Shown here: positions 10,620 to 23,036 of the stretch, piece after piece
Layout of the letters: each line of letters starts with the position of its first letter
How positions within the stretch are numbered: the first letter of the stretch is position 1
NCBI RefSeq assembly: GCF_022376445.1
Contig: NW_025955277.1
Location: 1 to 46,175, forward strand
Source: Fomitopsis serialis
Taxonomy: Eukaryota; Basidiomycota; Agaricomycetes; Polyporales; Fomitopsidaceae
Direction: 5' to 3'
DNA length: 46,175 nucleotides
Notes under the pieces: generated by a model
Database searches by the model: none
What the model was told of the DNA's origin: nothing
The model's input: the letters and a program-made list of their open reading frames with translations, nothing else
Translations under genes and position numbers: made by a program

Positions 10620-12864
10620 TCAGTCCGACTCGGAGTCGAACGACCTCCTCCGTGGCCTGTCAAGGGAGTTGCTACGCGAGTCACGGTCGTAGCCTCGCGA
10701 CCCCTTGTCGAAGCTTCGAGGCTCTCTAGGTCGGTCATAGCCTCGGGACTCCTTAGGCCTGTCGAAGCTTCGCGGTGCCCTGTCGTAGCCTCGGGACTCC
10801 TTGTCGTAGCCTCGTGACTCCTTGTCGTAGCCCCGCGATTCCCTGTTGGCGACGCGGCCACGGCCCAGCCAGTTCTGTGGTTCGCTCCGCCTATTCTCCC
10901 TCATCGACTTCTGCGGCGTGGAACCAAAGCCCGTCTTAGTGAGGACGTCGCGCGAGATGTACGGCGGCTCCTCGAGGCCCATCGCCTCCGTGGCCCAGTT
11001 CTTGAGGCCCTCGATGACGACGTTGCGCTGCACGCGCAGGTCCCCCACGTGCGTACCATAGTACCCAAAGAGCGAGAACATGACCCCCGAGACGGCATCC
11101 TCGTCGAGCCTGGTCTGCAGCTGCTCGATGTCCTTCTGGATCGCCTCGAACACGGGCAAGTACGGACTCTGCGCACCCTTGATGCTCACGCTGTGCTCGC
11201 CACTGTCGAGGCGCTGCGCGAGCTCGCGCACTTGCTTCTCGAGCTCGCCCGTCGTCTGCGGCTTCAGCGGCATATCCGCAAGCTTCCAGCTGACGTAGCC
11301 GACCTCCCAAGGCATGAGTACAAGGTCGACGCGCCCACCGATCATGTCCTTGCCGCGGCCAGTACGACCTGCACGGTGCACGTACGTCTCGGTACTCGAC
11401 GGGATTCCGATCTGGATGACACGCGTGATGCCGGGGTAGTCGACGCCGCGCGCAGACACGTCCGAGGTGACGAGGATCGTGGGCTTGCTCGCGACCTCGC
11501 GGAACGACGCAGCGGCCTTGTCGCGTTGCATCTGACTCAGCTTCGAGTGGATTTCGAAGACCTTCGTGATTACTATGCCTGCAGGCAGCGAAGAGGACAG
11601 GCTGCGGACGAGCGTCGTGAACAGCTGGGTCATCTTCGTTGTCGGGGTGAATATGAGCGTCTTGGACTTGGAGCCGTGCAACAACTGGTCGTGTGCGAGG
11701 AGACGGAGGAGATGGGGGAGCTGGTCGGCCTCCGTCGGCAGGACGGTGTGGTACTGCGGGATGGAGGCGTGGGTCGGGGGCGCGGAGTCGTCGACGCAGT
11801 TGATGTACTTATGGCTGTTGTCGAGGTACGTACGTGCAATCTGCCGGATTTGGGGGGAAACCGTCGCGGAGAACATGAACGTCTGCCTCTCCGGGGTTGG
11901 TTGCAACTTCGAGACGATGCCGTCCAAGTCGTCACGGAAACCCATGTCCAGAAGTGTGTCGGCCTCGTCCAGGATCAGCTAAGAGGCAGCAGACGCTACG
12001 GTCAATGATTGAAGCAGAGGATACGAGCAGACCACGCACCACTTTGGCTTGCGCCAAACCCTCACTGACATCAGGCTCATTCTCCAGCATGTCCCGGATG
12101 CGACCCGGCGTCCCGACCACGATATCCAACCTGCCTTTGTGCCAGTCCCGCAGTTGTTTACCCTTGCTGGCGCCACCGACGAAAAGCCTGACCTCGAACC
12201 CGCGGTGGTGAGAGCTGAGGCGCAGCGCCTCGTTGGCAATCTGAGTTGCCAGCTCACGCGTAGGGCTGATGACGAGACAACCGGGGACGGCCCGCGCATA
12301 GCGGCGCATCGCGCGCTCCTGCGTATATTGGTCTGCTCCCGCACCAGCATCTGCCACTGCCTGATCACCAGCTGCCTTGACGGCGCGAATCCGAGCTTCG
12401 ATAGCGGGCACGAGGAAGGCGAGGGTCTTTCCGGTACCAGTTCTTGCCCTGACGAGCAAGTCGCGAGCGTGTTCTGAATCCGGACTGTGCGGCTCCGACA
12501 GACCAGGGAGGAGAGGGAGTACGGCGGCCTGCACCGAGGTCATGCGCGTAAGCTTGAATGGTTCGCCGACAATTGCATTCAGGGTATCGCGAGAGATAGC
12601 GTCTTTGAGAGTGGAGAAGTCTGGCGTGTCAGTGTCCTTCGCAGCCGTCTGCTCGGGTCGTATTGTAGGCTCCTCCGAAGACTCCTGTGCAAGAGCGGTA
12701 GCTGAAGTCCATCGTCGGGCGGATAGCTGTCCGACGGCACCTGCAACAACAGTCACGCTCAATCCATCGCGATACGGAATACTCGACATACCTCTTGCCA
12801 CCGTAACCCGCGACGAGCCTCTCGCGGGTATCCGCGCGGCCCTGACCCATAAAGAGGCCAACAT
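10620..12864 (-). CDS. DEAD-box RNA helicase, mitochondrial, Mss116-like
   Basis: This is an ATP-dependent RNA helicase, probably acting in mitochondrial RNA splicing or folding. Exons are 12864-12792, 12740-12040 and 11978-10620, with introns of 51 and 61 nt, giving 710 residues. The N-terminus (MLASLWVRAARIPARG...ARRW) is basic, hydroxylated and free of acids, as in mitochondrial presequences. Motifs in order: Q motif near LTRMTSVQAAVLPLL, Walker A ARTGTGKT, PTRELA, TPGR, DEAD, SAT, the SDVSARGVDYP block and HRAGRTGR. A helical C-terminal extension follows, then a degenerate ESRGYDK/RSFDRP repeat tail ending DSESD, comparable to the basic tail of yeast Mss116. The start is the first ATG; the codons before it are only GTG-initiated. 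A CACGTG site (12932-12937) and an inverted CCAAT box lie upstream. Confidence 0.9.
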
Positions 12865-13637
12865 GCTGGTTTGAAAAGAGGATGGCGGGGTGCTGAAAGC
12901 CAGCACGAATTTTTGCTTTAAGTAGCAGTCGCACGTGATCGCCGCTTCCTCCCATTTCTTCCTCGCCGTTATATTCTTTTCTTATTGGTTTGTCGCCGTT
13001 CGCGTCTCTGGGCTCTGTTATTGGGTTTTTTCAGATAGAAGCCCGGAAACCTCCTGGCACCTACGAGCAGTACTAACGTATGGAATGGTATCATGCGTCG
13101 TGACAATGTCGCATTACAGTACTTACCGTACGTGCCGCGGTTTTACATACTTAAGCTGAAAGCCCTACTTATTGAGTGGCATGTACAATGAAACTCCCAC
13201 GCTCAGTACAGCATTAGTGTGCTGAGGTGTGCTGGCAGCCGTCCTGGCCCGGTGGTCCGAGCCTTTCGCCTGCCAGTGCGGTACGACGACAATTCCTTCC
13301 ACCGACTTGATCTTATTTAACTTTCGTCTCTCCGGATGTCCTTGGACCGTCTAGGAGGATCTCACTTCGTGCCATGCAGCTGCCTTGCTCGATTACGCCT
13401 TTGTACAGCTTTAAATATAAGACAACTTGAAGGAACGCGCGCTCGAGGGTTTGACCAGATGGCGTCCGCACTTACGGCGAAGCCTGCGTGTCCCTTCGGC
13501 TCGATCCTGCAGAAGCCATAGTCTTCGCAGACAGTGTGTCCAGCCTGAAGCCTGTTATGCGAAACCTCACATCGTCCTGTCTCCCTTCGAGCAGATAGAC
13601 ACCCGGGTTGACTCAACAGCTGCAGGGCAAACCTGGG
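12865..13637. promoter_or_regulatory. Helicase promoter and upstream region of membrane copy B
   Basis: The left part holds the helicase promoter (CACGTG at 12932, CCAAT on the minus strand near 12984). From about 13160 the sequence matches the upstream region of copy D (30170-30530): CTCCCACGCTCAGTACAG, GGATCTCACTTCG, and then the segment CCCTTCGGCTCGATC. So the duplicated unit includes about 450 bp of 5' flank. Confidence 0.55.
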
Positions 13638-14190
13638 ATGGATGAACACCAATCGCCGCCCGAACGACCCACACACTACAGCCGCTTCATAAGTCGTTAT
13701 CTGGTATGCCATTCAGATTGTGGGCGAAGCATATAGAGCTCATCTCCCGTCCCGCTGCCCAGCGCGACGACAACGCGCACATCTGGGTGCCGCTTGGCGC
13801 AGCAGGCCCGTGCTTCGCATTTTATTCGTTGCGCCCGCTCGTCGCACGTTGTATTCCGCGATTTGCTGCCTCCGAATTTGCCCAAGCGAAATGGAACGTC
13901 ACAGACAACATCATCGGCCCTCTTCGAATCGGCGCTCCACTTGGGCTGGGGACGTACTCACTTGTACGTCAGCTGCAGTATAAGAGGGCGATAGAGACAG
14001 ATGAAGCCCTCCGAACCATGCGTCGAGCGCATGAACTTGTTCAACATAGCTATCCATCTGTCTTATTGTTGTTTCGGGGCGCGAGCGCAAGCACAGGCTC
14101 AACAGGTATGCTCAATTGCAGTTGTTGGAAGTCGCTGTTTCGGATATTCACTGAGTCGCAGCCTGCGGTGCAAAGGAAACCGTCGGCAGC
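13638..14190 (+). pseudogene. Membrane protein family copy B, truncated
   Basis: Exon 1 (13638-13703, MDEHQSPPERPTHYS...) and exon 2 (13763-14105) are open and keep the family splice sites and phases (59-nt intron, acceptor CAG before CGCGACGACAA). They encode RDDNAHIW, the first hydrophobic segment and a diverged TDEALRTM region. After the next acceptor (about 14161) only a few codons of exon 3 remain (CGAKETV). The sequence then switches into the upstream region of copy C and meets a stop. Exons 3-4, with the C-terminal membrane helices, are absent. The copy is probably non-functional or yields a one-helix fragment of about 145 residues. Confidence 0.7.
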
Positions 14191-14373
14191 ACTGAGGCCT
14201 GACGTGTCCCGGCGGCCCTTCGGCTCGATCTTGTCGGAGAAGCCATGGCCTTATTCGCAGACACACAGTACTTGTCCTCGAGTCTGAGGCATGTCATGCA
14301 AGTCCTCTCATCGACCTGTCTCTCCTCGAGTATAGACACCGGGTTTACTCAACAGCTGCAGGGTGAACGTACG

Positions 14374-15489
14374 ATGCCAGACGAATGTCGATCACCGCCC
14401 GGACGACTCGGACCTACGACCTACAACCGCTTAGTAGGCCGTTATCTGGTAAGTATGTACCGCTGTTCATGACACGAGCCATGCATATAGAGCTCATCGC
14501 GCCGTCCCCCGTCCAGCGCGACGACAACAAGCACATCTGGCTGCCACTCTGCGTAGCAGGCTCGTTCCTAGCGGTTTTTTCGCTGAGCCCGCTCGTCGCG
14601 CGTCGTATCCCGCGGTTTGTCACATCCGCATTCGCTCAAGCCAAATGGAGCGTCAAAGACAATCTCGTCGGCTCTCTTGATGACAGTGCTTTAGTTGGAT
14701 GGCTGGTATACGTACCTGTGCGTCAGCGACAACATACGAGAGCGATACAGACGGACGAGGCATTCCGAATCATCACGCGAGCCCATGTGCTCATTGCACA
14801 TGGTTATCAATACCCAAACATTTTGAGGGTATTGTCTCGGGGCGCAAGGGTAAGCACAGGCTCAGCAGGTGCGCCGAATCAAGCGACATGAGCGGCTTGT
14901 TCGGATACTCACTGGCATCAGGAGCCTGCGGCGCAGAAGAGCATGTCGGCTTCGGGGAGAGGATTGGCACTGCGGCGGCGAGTGTATGGACGTCCTCAAT
15001 CTCTATGGAAATCATGCGAGCGAGCTTAGAGGAAAGCCTGCGTCAGCGGCGCGATGTTTCATAGTGCGACATCGACAGAACAACCGTTGCTCTTGGAGGG
15101 GCAGCGGAGCTCCGAGTCGATAAACACTTGGTATGCACCTTTTCCACCTATGATACAGGATGTCCTCAGCTTTAATTTGGTAGCACTTCGTACGGGCGGG
15201 CGCGTTTGCTTACGTCCTGGGCCGTATCTGGCCTATGTTCACTAAGCCACCGCAGGCGATATGGGGTCCAGCGGTAGCGTGGATGGGCGTGAGTGTAGTC
15301 GTGCTGGCCTACTTCCAGCATAATCATAAATCAACAACTGTCACGGTCACGCCGCCGGTGGCAATGGCATCGGAGGTGGGAGCTGTTAACAGCTCTCTCA
15401 GCGTGATGGTAGTACTACATGGGAGGAGCAATGGCTCAGGCCTCAGGGCGCGCAAGCACGCCGGCATTAACCCCCGGGGTTTGGTGTGA
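14374..15489 (+). pseudogene. Membrane protein family copy C with premature stop
   Basis: Exons are 14374-14448, 14517-14868, 14922-15130 and 15184-15489, with introns of 68, 53 and 53 nt; all phases agree with copies A and D. Exons 1-2 are very close to copy D (MPDECRSPPGRLG, RDDNKHIWLPLC). In exon 3 the codon that is CAG (Q) in copy D is TAG at 15062-15064, which truncates the product at about codon 190 of 313, before the last membrane helices. Everything after the stop is still open, so the mutation is recent or the codon is read through. The C-terminal tail after YFQH is unrelated to those of A and D. Confidence 0.7.
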
Positions 15490-15612
15490 CAAGGTTACGG
15501 AAGAGTTGATTACCCTTCTGTGAGTTGCGTCGAGGTCATAGCTTCTAGAGCTAGAGGACTGGAGCGTAAGGCTGCACTCCTGGCTTGCGTGGGACAATGC
15601 AGATGCTCCCGC

Positions 15613-16290
15613 TCACTTATTGCGAGTGAGGAAGAAGGCGGCGAGCGCGACGACGAGTACGGCGAGCCCAAGGATGGAGAGCGCAATGAGACAACGCTTC
15701 GCCCACTTCACTTCCGTGCGTCGCATGCTCTCGATGAGCTCCTGACGCCTTGCCTCCGTCTTGGATGGCTCCCAGTCTTCGGGAGCACGGAAAGGGGAGA
15801 CGAGGATGAGTGCACCGGCGATCCAGAATAGAGGGAACACTAGTGAGAGGAAAGTCAGTAAGTGGATCATGAGATGATGGAACACGCAGGAATACTCACC
15901 GAAACCGAACTTGAAGAGGTACATGGCGAGGGTAGGGTGCTCCGCGTAGCGCGGGTACGCAGGAGGCGCGGAAGAGGAGGAGTACGGCGGCGGTGCGTCG
16001 TCGTGGTGCACAGGCAAGGCTGCCGCGTCGTGACGGCTATCCTGCGTACCGCGAGAAGAGGACGCGCCGAAGAAGTCGTCAATCGCGTTCGTTCCCTCTT
16101 GAAGACTAGCAGCAAGGGTACGAGGCGCGTGGGTGAATGCGACAGGCGGGGCTGAGAGCTGCACGTCGAAGTGATCGCGGCTGTCCGAGTCGGAGGCTGT
16201 CTGTGCCTCGAGGTCGCGCTCTCGGGTGTTGCTCGAGGTAAAGATGGAGGGGATGATGAAGGTCGAGGAGGTGGAAGCCCGAGCAGACAT
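15613..16290 (-). CDS. Uncharacterised two-helix membrane protein
   Basis: Exons are 16290-15900 and 15839-15613 with a 60-nt intron (GTGAGT...CACTAG, phase 1), giving 205 residues. The first about 110 residues are polar and disordered: a Ser/Thr-rich start, EGTNAIDDFFG, and a DAPPPYSSSSAPPAYP proline/tyrosine motif of the kind bound by WW domains. Two hydrophobic helices follow, around LFWIAGALILVSPF and LIALSILGLAVLVVALAAFFL. They are separated by a charged loop (TEARRQELIESMRRTEVKWAKR), and the protein ends TRNK. The architecture suggests a tail-anchored or hairpin membrane protein exposing a PPxY tail. I do not recognise the family. A TATA-like box lies about 125 bp upstream. A decayed relic of this gene lies at 28762-28852. 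Confidence 0.8.
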   Translation of the reverse strand: MSARASTSSTFIIPSIFTSSNTRERDLEAQTASDSDSRDHFDVQLSAPPVAFTHAPRTLAASLQEGTNAIDDFFGASSSRGTQDSRHDAAALPVHHDDAPPPYSSSSAPPAYPRYAEHPTLAMYLFKFGFGEYSCVFHHLMIHLLTFLSLVFPLFWIAGALILVSPFRAPEDWEPSKTEARRQELIESMRRTEVKWAKRCLIALSILGLAVLVVALAAFFLTRNK

Positions 16291-17309
16291 GATAGGCAGA
16301 CTGTAGATGACTGGTGCGACGAGAGGGGCCGGCGTGATGCGGGAAAACTGGAAGTACGAGAGGCTTGGATGCTCGGTGCGTTAGTGGGGACTTTGCAGCG
16401 ATCATGGCGGGCTTTATATGCAGCCCGCCCGCAGGAGCGGGAGAATTGGGAAACCAATCCGTCGCTATCGACAAGCATTAGTCGACCAATCAACACGCGG
16501 GCCCTCCATAACAGGCGTGGACCCACACACGCCCACAGACTGCGGTGACTACCTAATGTGGAAGGCATCGATCTCAGTCAACATGGGGTGGTCGTGGGCT
16601 CCGACTCAGAATCATCCGGTACTTAATGCAGCACGGAGCCGTCATACTCACTGACGTCCATCTCAAAACACAGTGCGCAGTGGGTAGTGCTCAGCAACTG
16701 ACCGCCGCCATGCCACTCGTCCGAGTGTGAACGCGTCCGATCGGCGAGAGCCGGCCAAGTTCAGCCACAGACGCGTCAGAGCGACCGCCACATGCTCTCC
16801 GACTCAGACTCCGAGTCACTGCTCTCGGCGCAGCCGCCGCCTTTCGTTTGGCGAGGTCAATGGTTTGCACGCAGCCGGCAAGATCGATTGGACGGATCAA
16901 GAGCGTCGCACGACGATGCCTGTGATATCAATGACTTCTGACGATTCGACACCGTGACCTTGACCCCCTCCCGGACTCGCACTCTCCGCCTTCGCAGGCG
17001 TATACTACCAACGGCCTCTCCGGCAGCGTGTCACTCATAACCTCAGGGGACTGCACGCTGTACCTCGTTTTGGTCCGTGCTCATCTCCCATGGTCGCCGC
17101 CACTGAACAAGTCCCGCTCGGCTGGCCGTTTTGAGGAGTACCCTGGGCGCGACACTTCAACACGATGACCTTCTGCATCGAAGAGGGAGAGGAATCAATG
17201 ATGTTGACGGCGCATCTGCTTGCTGAGTAAAGGCGCACCGTACGTCCTCTTTGTCCGAATGATTGCTCTCCGGTGCCTCTTGAGGAACACGGCGGTACAC
17301 ACACTGAGG
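16291..17309. other. Intergenic region, no supported gene
   Basis: The left end holds the promoter of the preceding minus-strand gene, with TATAAAG (minus) at 16412-16418. A 49-codon frame at 16792-16941 (MLSDSDSESLLSAQ...) has an acidic start but no other support. The rest shows only overlapping unsupported frames. Confidence 0.45.
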
Positions 17310-18001
17310 CAGAAAGTCGGATCCACGGGGAGAAACGTTCCCGGAACGGGGAACGCGGAACGCGGAACATCACGCACCGTGACGACGTGTGACACCTTCG
17401 TTTATAGTGCTGCCACTCTCCTGCGGTTGCATTATAGTAATCTATAGTAATTGACCGTTCGGATCTTTATACGTAGTGGTTCGTAGTAATCACAATGTCT
17501 TGTGGGCCATTGTTTGGTTGTTAGGTCACAACGCACTACGCAGTGGATGTGGTTAGCCAATTAAGGGTATTTCCTGATATGGAGAATATGCCCAATCAGG
17601 CAATGCTCGCTGGGCCACATTGGATCACGTGCTGAGTGCTGTCCCCGCCAGTGAGTATGAACCTGTATGAACGTCAAGTTATTAATAGCTTGTGATTCAT
17701 CTATGGCAGTGAAAATACACCTACTGGTATTCAGTAGTCTATACTCTGCTGATGCTAGCACGATTGGGTTTTTGCAGCTTTATGTGTGACAGAGTCGGGA
17801 CTCGGTGTATTAGTAAGCATTCTAGTAAGTATCTAAGTCCGTACTATTGACTTCCGGGTTTGGCAATTCGTGCTTATGACATAGGCCACTACATACGCTT
17901 TGCCCTCTGTCACTATGTGACCAGCGTTCCTAGGGGCGTTCCGCAGAGGCGTTCCCGGAACGCGTTCCGGGAACGTATCTCCCAGTCGATCGGACGTTCT
18001 C
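17310..18001. mobile_element. Candidate non-autonomous inverted-repeat element
   Basis: The left end (17310-17348) and right end (17963-18001) are reverse complements at 33 of 39 positions by eye, with an uninterrupted core TTCCCGGAACG. The interior is AT-rich, unlike its flanks, and has no credible gene. Inside each end are clusters of GGAACGC words. The right end also contains a perfect 26-bp palindrome (17950-17975) made of CGTTCCCGGAACG and its reverse complement. No convincing target-site duplication was found. The size of about 690 bp and structure fit a MITE-like DNA transposon remnant, but the class is not determined. Confidence 0.55.
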
Positions 18002-18320
18002 CACTGAGGAGGTGATGCGTCCTCAAGCTCAAGTACCAGTCACGCGATCACAGGCAGCAATGAGACCAAACCCCGCGTAAGCAGACATTTGATTGGACGA
18101 ATGCTTTTGTCAGAGCGATCGCTCCCTCTCGCTCTTCCTGATACCATCCCCGGGAGTATGTCTTCGACGGCGGGCTGTTCGAGCGCGGCTTCGACGTAGA
18201 TGAGCTTGACTGAGCGGACGGCGTAGCATGATCGTGGGGCCATTGCGATGTATACCGCCTGTCGCACGCATCGTGTACATTGCTGCGTGCCACTTGCAAT
18301 GTCAATCGCAACGTGAAGGC

Positions 18321-18584
18321 TCACTTATGCGTGCTTGGCGACTTGATCGTCAGCTCAGAGGTGCTCAAGCTGACATCATACAGGCCAAACATGTAGAGTA
18401 GCGGATGTTCAGCATGACGGTGAAAGTCTGCTTCGATCCCGACGGCGCTGAACCTCAGGGTGGATGAGTGCCGGTCGTACCAGTTGTCGGGAACATTGCT
18501 GTCGAGGCCTGCTTTCGGGGACCACGAGCGTACATAGAGCGTATTCGAGAGGACGTTGCTGCCGCGTAGATCGATCTTGAGGAT
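18321..18584 (-). pseudogene. Decayed coding relic
   Basis: An 87-codon frame without a start codon, bounded upstream by TGA, reads like real protein: LRGSNVLSNTLYVRSW, DNWYDRHSSTLRFSAVG and PLLYMFGLYDVSLS. It ends with a stop at 18321. Frames on either side are broken. I cannot name the family. It may be the remnant of a larger gene or a missed exon. Confidence 0.35.
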
Positions 18585-18828
18585 TCAGGGGGGTGAAGGA
18601 ATGCGCGGCGGAGGTCGTTAAGTTGGTGTGGGGTCCGTGAAGGATGCGCTTCGGGCGCGAGGAGTGTCGGAGGGGTTGGCTCGTGTACGGATCACCAAGG
18701 CAAGCCCTAAACACCTTGCCACGTGGGGTCGTATATGGAACATAATGAGAATATACTAGATTCAGAGCTCATTATAAGCCCGAAGACGGTACCAATTACT
18801 ATGACCAATGCCGCTCAAATGAGAATAT

Positions 18829-19689
18829 CTATTGCACCTCTTTGACCAACTCCCTCATCTCGACATTGCGGAACAGGACCTTCTCAGGCCATCGTCCCTT
18901 CGCGAGTTCAATGGCGAACTTGCCCAGGTCCTCCGTCGGCGTATATATAGAGGGTAGCAGAGTCTTTACCACGGGTGTCATAACAATGTCGAGTGCGCGG
19001 AACCACGCCGGACGCTGGTTCTTCCGGTCTTCGGGGTACTTCTTCGGCGGGAAGAAGTACGCTGGGCGAAAGATGCGTGCCTTCATACCCGGTGTAGAGG
19101 CGCACAACTCGGTGAGATCAGTCTCGGCGCGACCCTAGAAGAAGAATGGTCAAAGAAGTGAAGGTCGAGAATGAACACTCATAAGCGCACCTTGACCCTT
19201 GCCCACATCTGTACACTGGTCTCGGTCGGATCCGCGTTCTCTCCACTGATGAAGACGAATCTGAACGGACCGCCTTCCTTCCTGCCCTCGCCCACGCCTG
19301 CATCCTTCAGCGCATTAGCTGCGTTCAGCAGGTACCCATGCGTCATCTCCGTGTATTCCTTCTCGCTCATCCCTGCAACACTCCTGCCCAGCGCCCAGAC
19401 GCACGCATCGTTCTGCGCAAGCTGCTTGGCGAGGTCCGGCGAGTACGAGAGAAAGTCGTCGTGTATGATGGTGGTCGTTTTTGCCGTGGCGTTAGGCGGA
19501 AGGACCGCCCAGGGAGGAATCGGTCGGCGGGAAAGGACGGTAATATGGCTAACAGCAGGATCGACCAGGGCTGCGCGGTAGACTGCAAGACCAGCTGGAT
19601 GGATTATGAAGTCAACACTGATGCGCGTTGACACCGAAAGCAAAACAATGCATACCTACACCAGTGACACCGGTCAAAAGGAGCTTCAT
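18829..19689 (-). CDS. Atypical short-chain dehydrogenase (NAD(P)-binding Rossmann protein)
   Basis: Exons are 19689-19656, 19594-19191 and 19134-18829, with introns of 61 and 56 nt and phases 1 and 0, giving 247 residues. The N-terminus forms the beta-alpha-beta nucleotide-binding fold MKLLLTGVTGVAGLAVYRAAL, with the glycine motif assembled across the first splice junction. It is followed by ITVLSRRP at the end of the second strand. Later segments (DACVWALGRS, FRFVFISGENADP, RIFRPAYFFPPKKYP) match atypical/extended SDRs related to HTATIP2-like proteins. No canonical YxxxK pair is obvious. Substrate is unknown; probably a soluble oxidoreductase or NAD(P)H-sensing protein. Confidence 0.8.
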
Positions 19690-20195
19690 CTGGATCGGTC
19701 TGTGGGGACAGAGAATTGGAAAAGTGTGCAGGCATAAGTATGTCACATCGCGAGGTCTTATAGGATCCAGCACTCGTCCGTCCCGCCATGTCGCAAGTCC
19801 CGGGGGCTGCGAGAACACTACGCGTCAGCCCGGCACGACAACCTGCTGCACGTACGTGGTCCTCCGCGGATCACTGGTGGGACCTCGGTCGGCGTTCAAT
19901 GAAGCAGCAAATGAATAGCATGATGACAAAGGCCGCCCGGGTAGAACTGTCTGCATTTCCATCCAAAAAGTCGGACGTGAAGGTACGAGCAGAAGAGGCC
20001 CGGCAGGGCCCAGCGGTGCCGCCGTTGCCAGGGCTGTGTGACAGACACTGTGACGGCCAGCGCGAGTCAGTGTGACAGACGCGTTGGAGTCACGTGCCAC
20101 GAAGTGGTTATAGCGCGCCCCCGCACCGCAAATTTCTGCTGCAGACTTCTCCTCTGCAGAGTCTGCACGGCGACGAGCACGACGACGAGCGAACC
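19690..20195. promoter_or_regulatory. Divergent promoter region of SDR and CTP synthase genes
   Basis: About 505 bp lie between two divergently transcribed genes. A CACGTG E-box-type hexamer at 20091-20096 is 100 bp upstream of the CTP synthase ATG. The frames inside it have no family resemblance. Confidence 0.45.
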
Positions 20196-22559
<2,364 letters not shown>

Positions 22560-23036
22560 TGCCATGGACGATTCACATACGGTTGGGTTGGGGTTGAATG
22601 TATAGGCCGCGTAGACTTTGTTGTGCTACTGCAATTCGTCGAATGTTAGAAAGTATGATAGACATCGCATTGTCAGATACTCCATGCATGTATGTTCTCT
22701 ATTAGCCATATTAAAATAATATCAGTTCCACCAGCCCCACTCAATTAGATTTGCCACACGTCGGCTGCGCGCCCGCTTGTACGGAGCCCTACTCACTGCA
22801 TGTCCTCCTCGTTGTTCGTCCGGATAAGTTCCATGCACTCTGAGTCTGTTCCCGTCACGAGTGCTCACGCAACCGACTATGGGCGACATCGAATGCATAC
22901 GTCGAATATGTGGCACAATAATGAACGCTACTCCTGGTTAGGCAGGCTATAGAAGACTAGCAGCGGCGGACTTGGACAGTACTTGGACGCGGGCCACTCT
23001 CTCACCGACATCTCTCAGCTCCCCACGCACGCAGAT
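22560..23036. other. Intergenic region
   Basis: 3' flank of CTP synthase and 5' flank of the next gene. An AT-rich stretch at 22700-22725 is present. No gene or repeat was recognised. Confidence 0.5.

Noticed and set aside
11049..12008. 319-codon plus-strand frame
   Set aside because: It is the antisense shadow of the DEAD-box helicase, whose motifs on the minus strand are unambiguous.
16792..16941. 49-codon frame MLSDSDSESLLSAQ...
   Set aside because: The acidic start resembles real fungal protein ends, but there is no homology, splice or promoter support.
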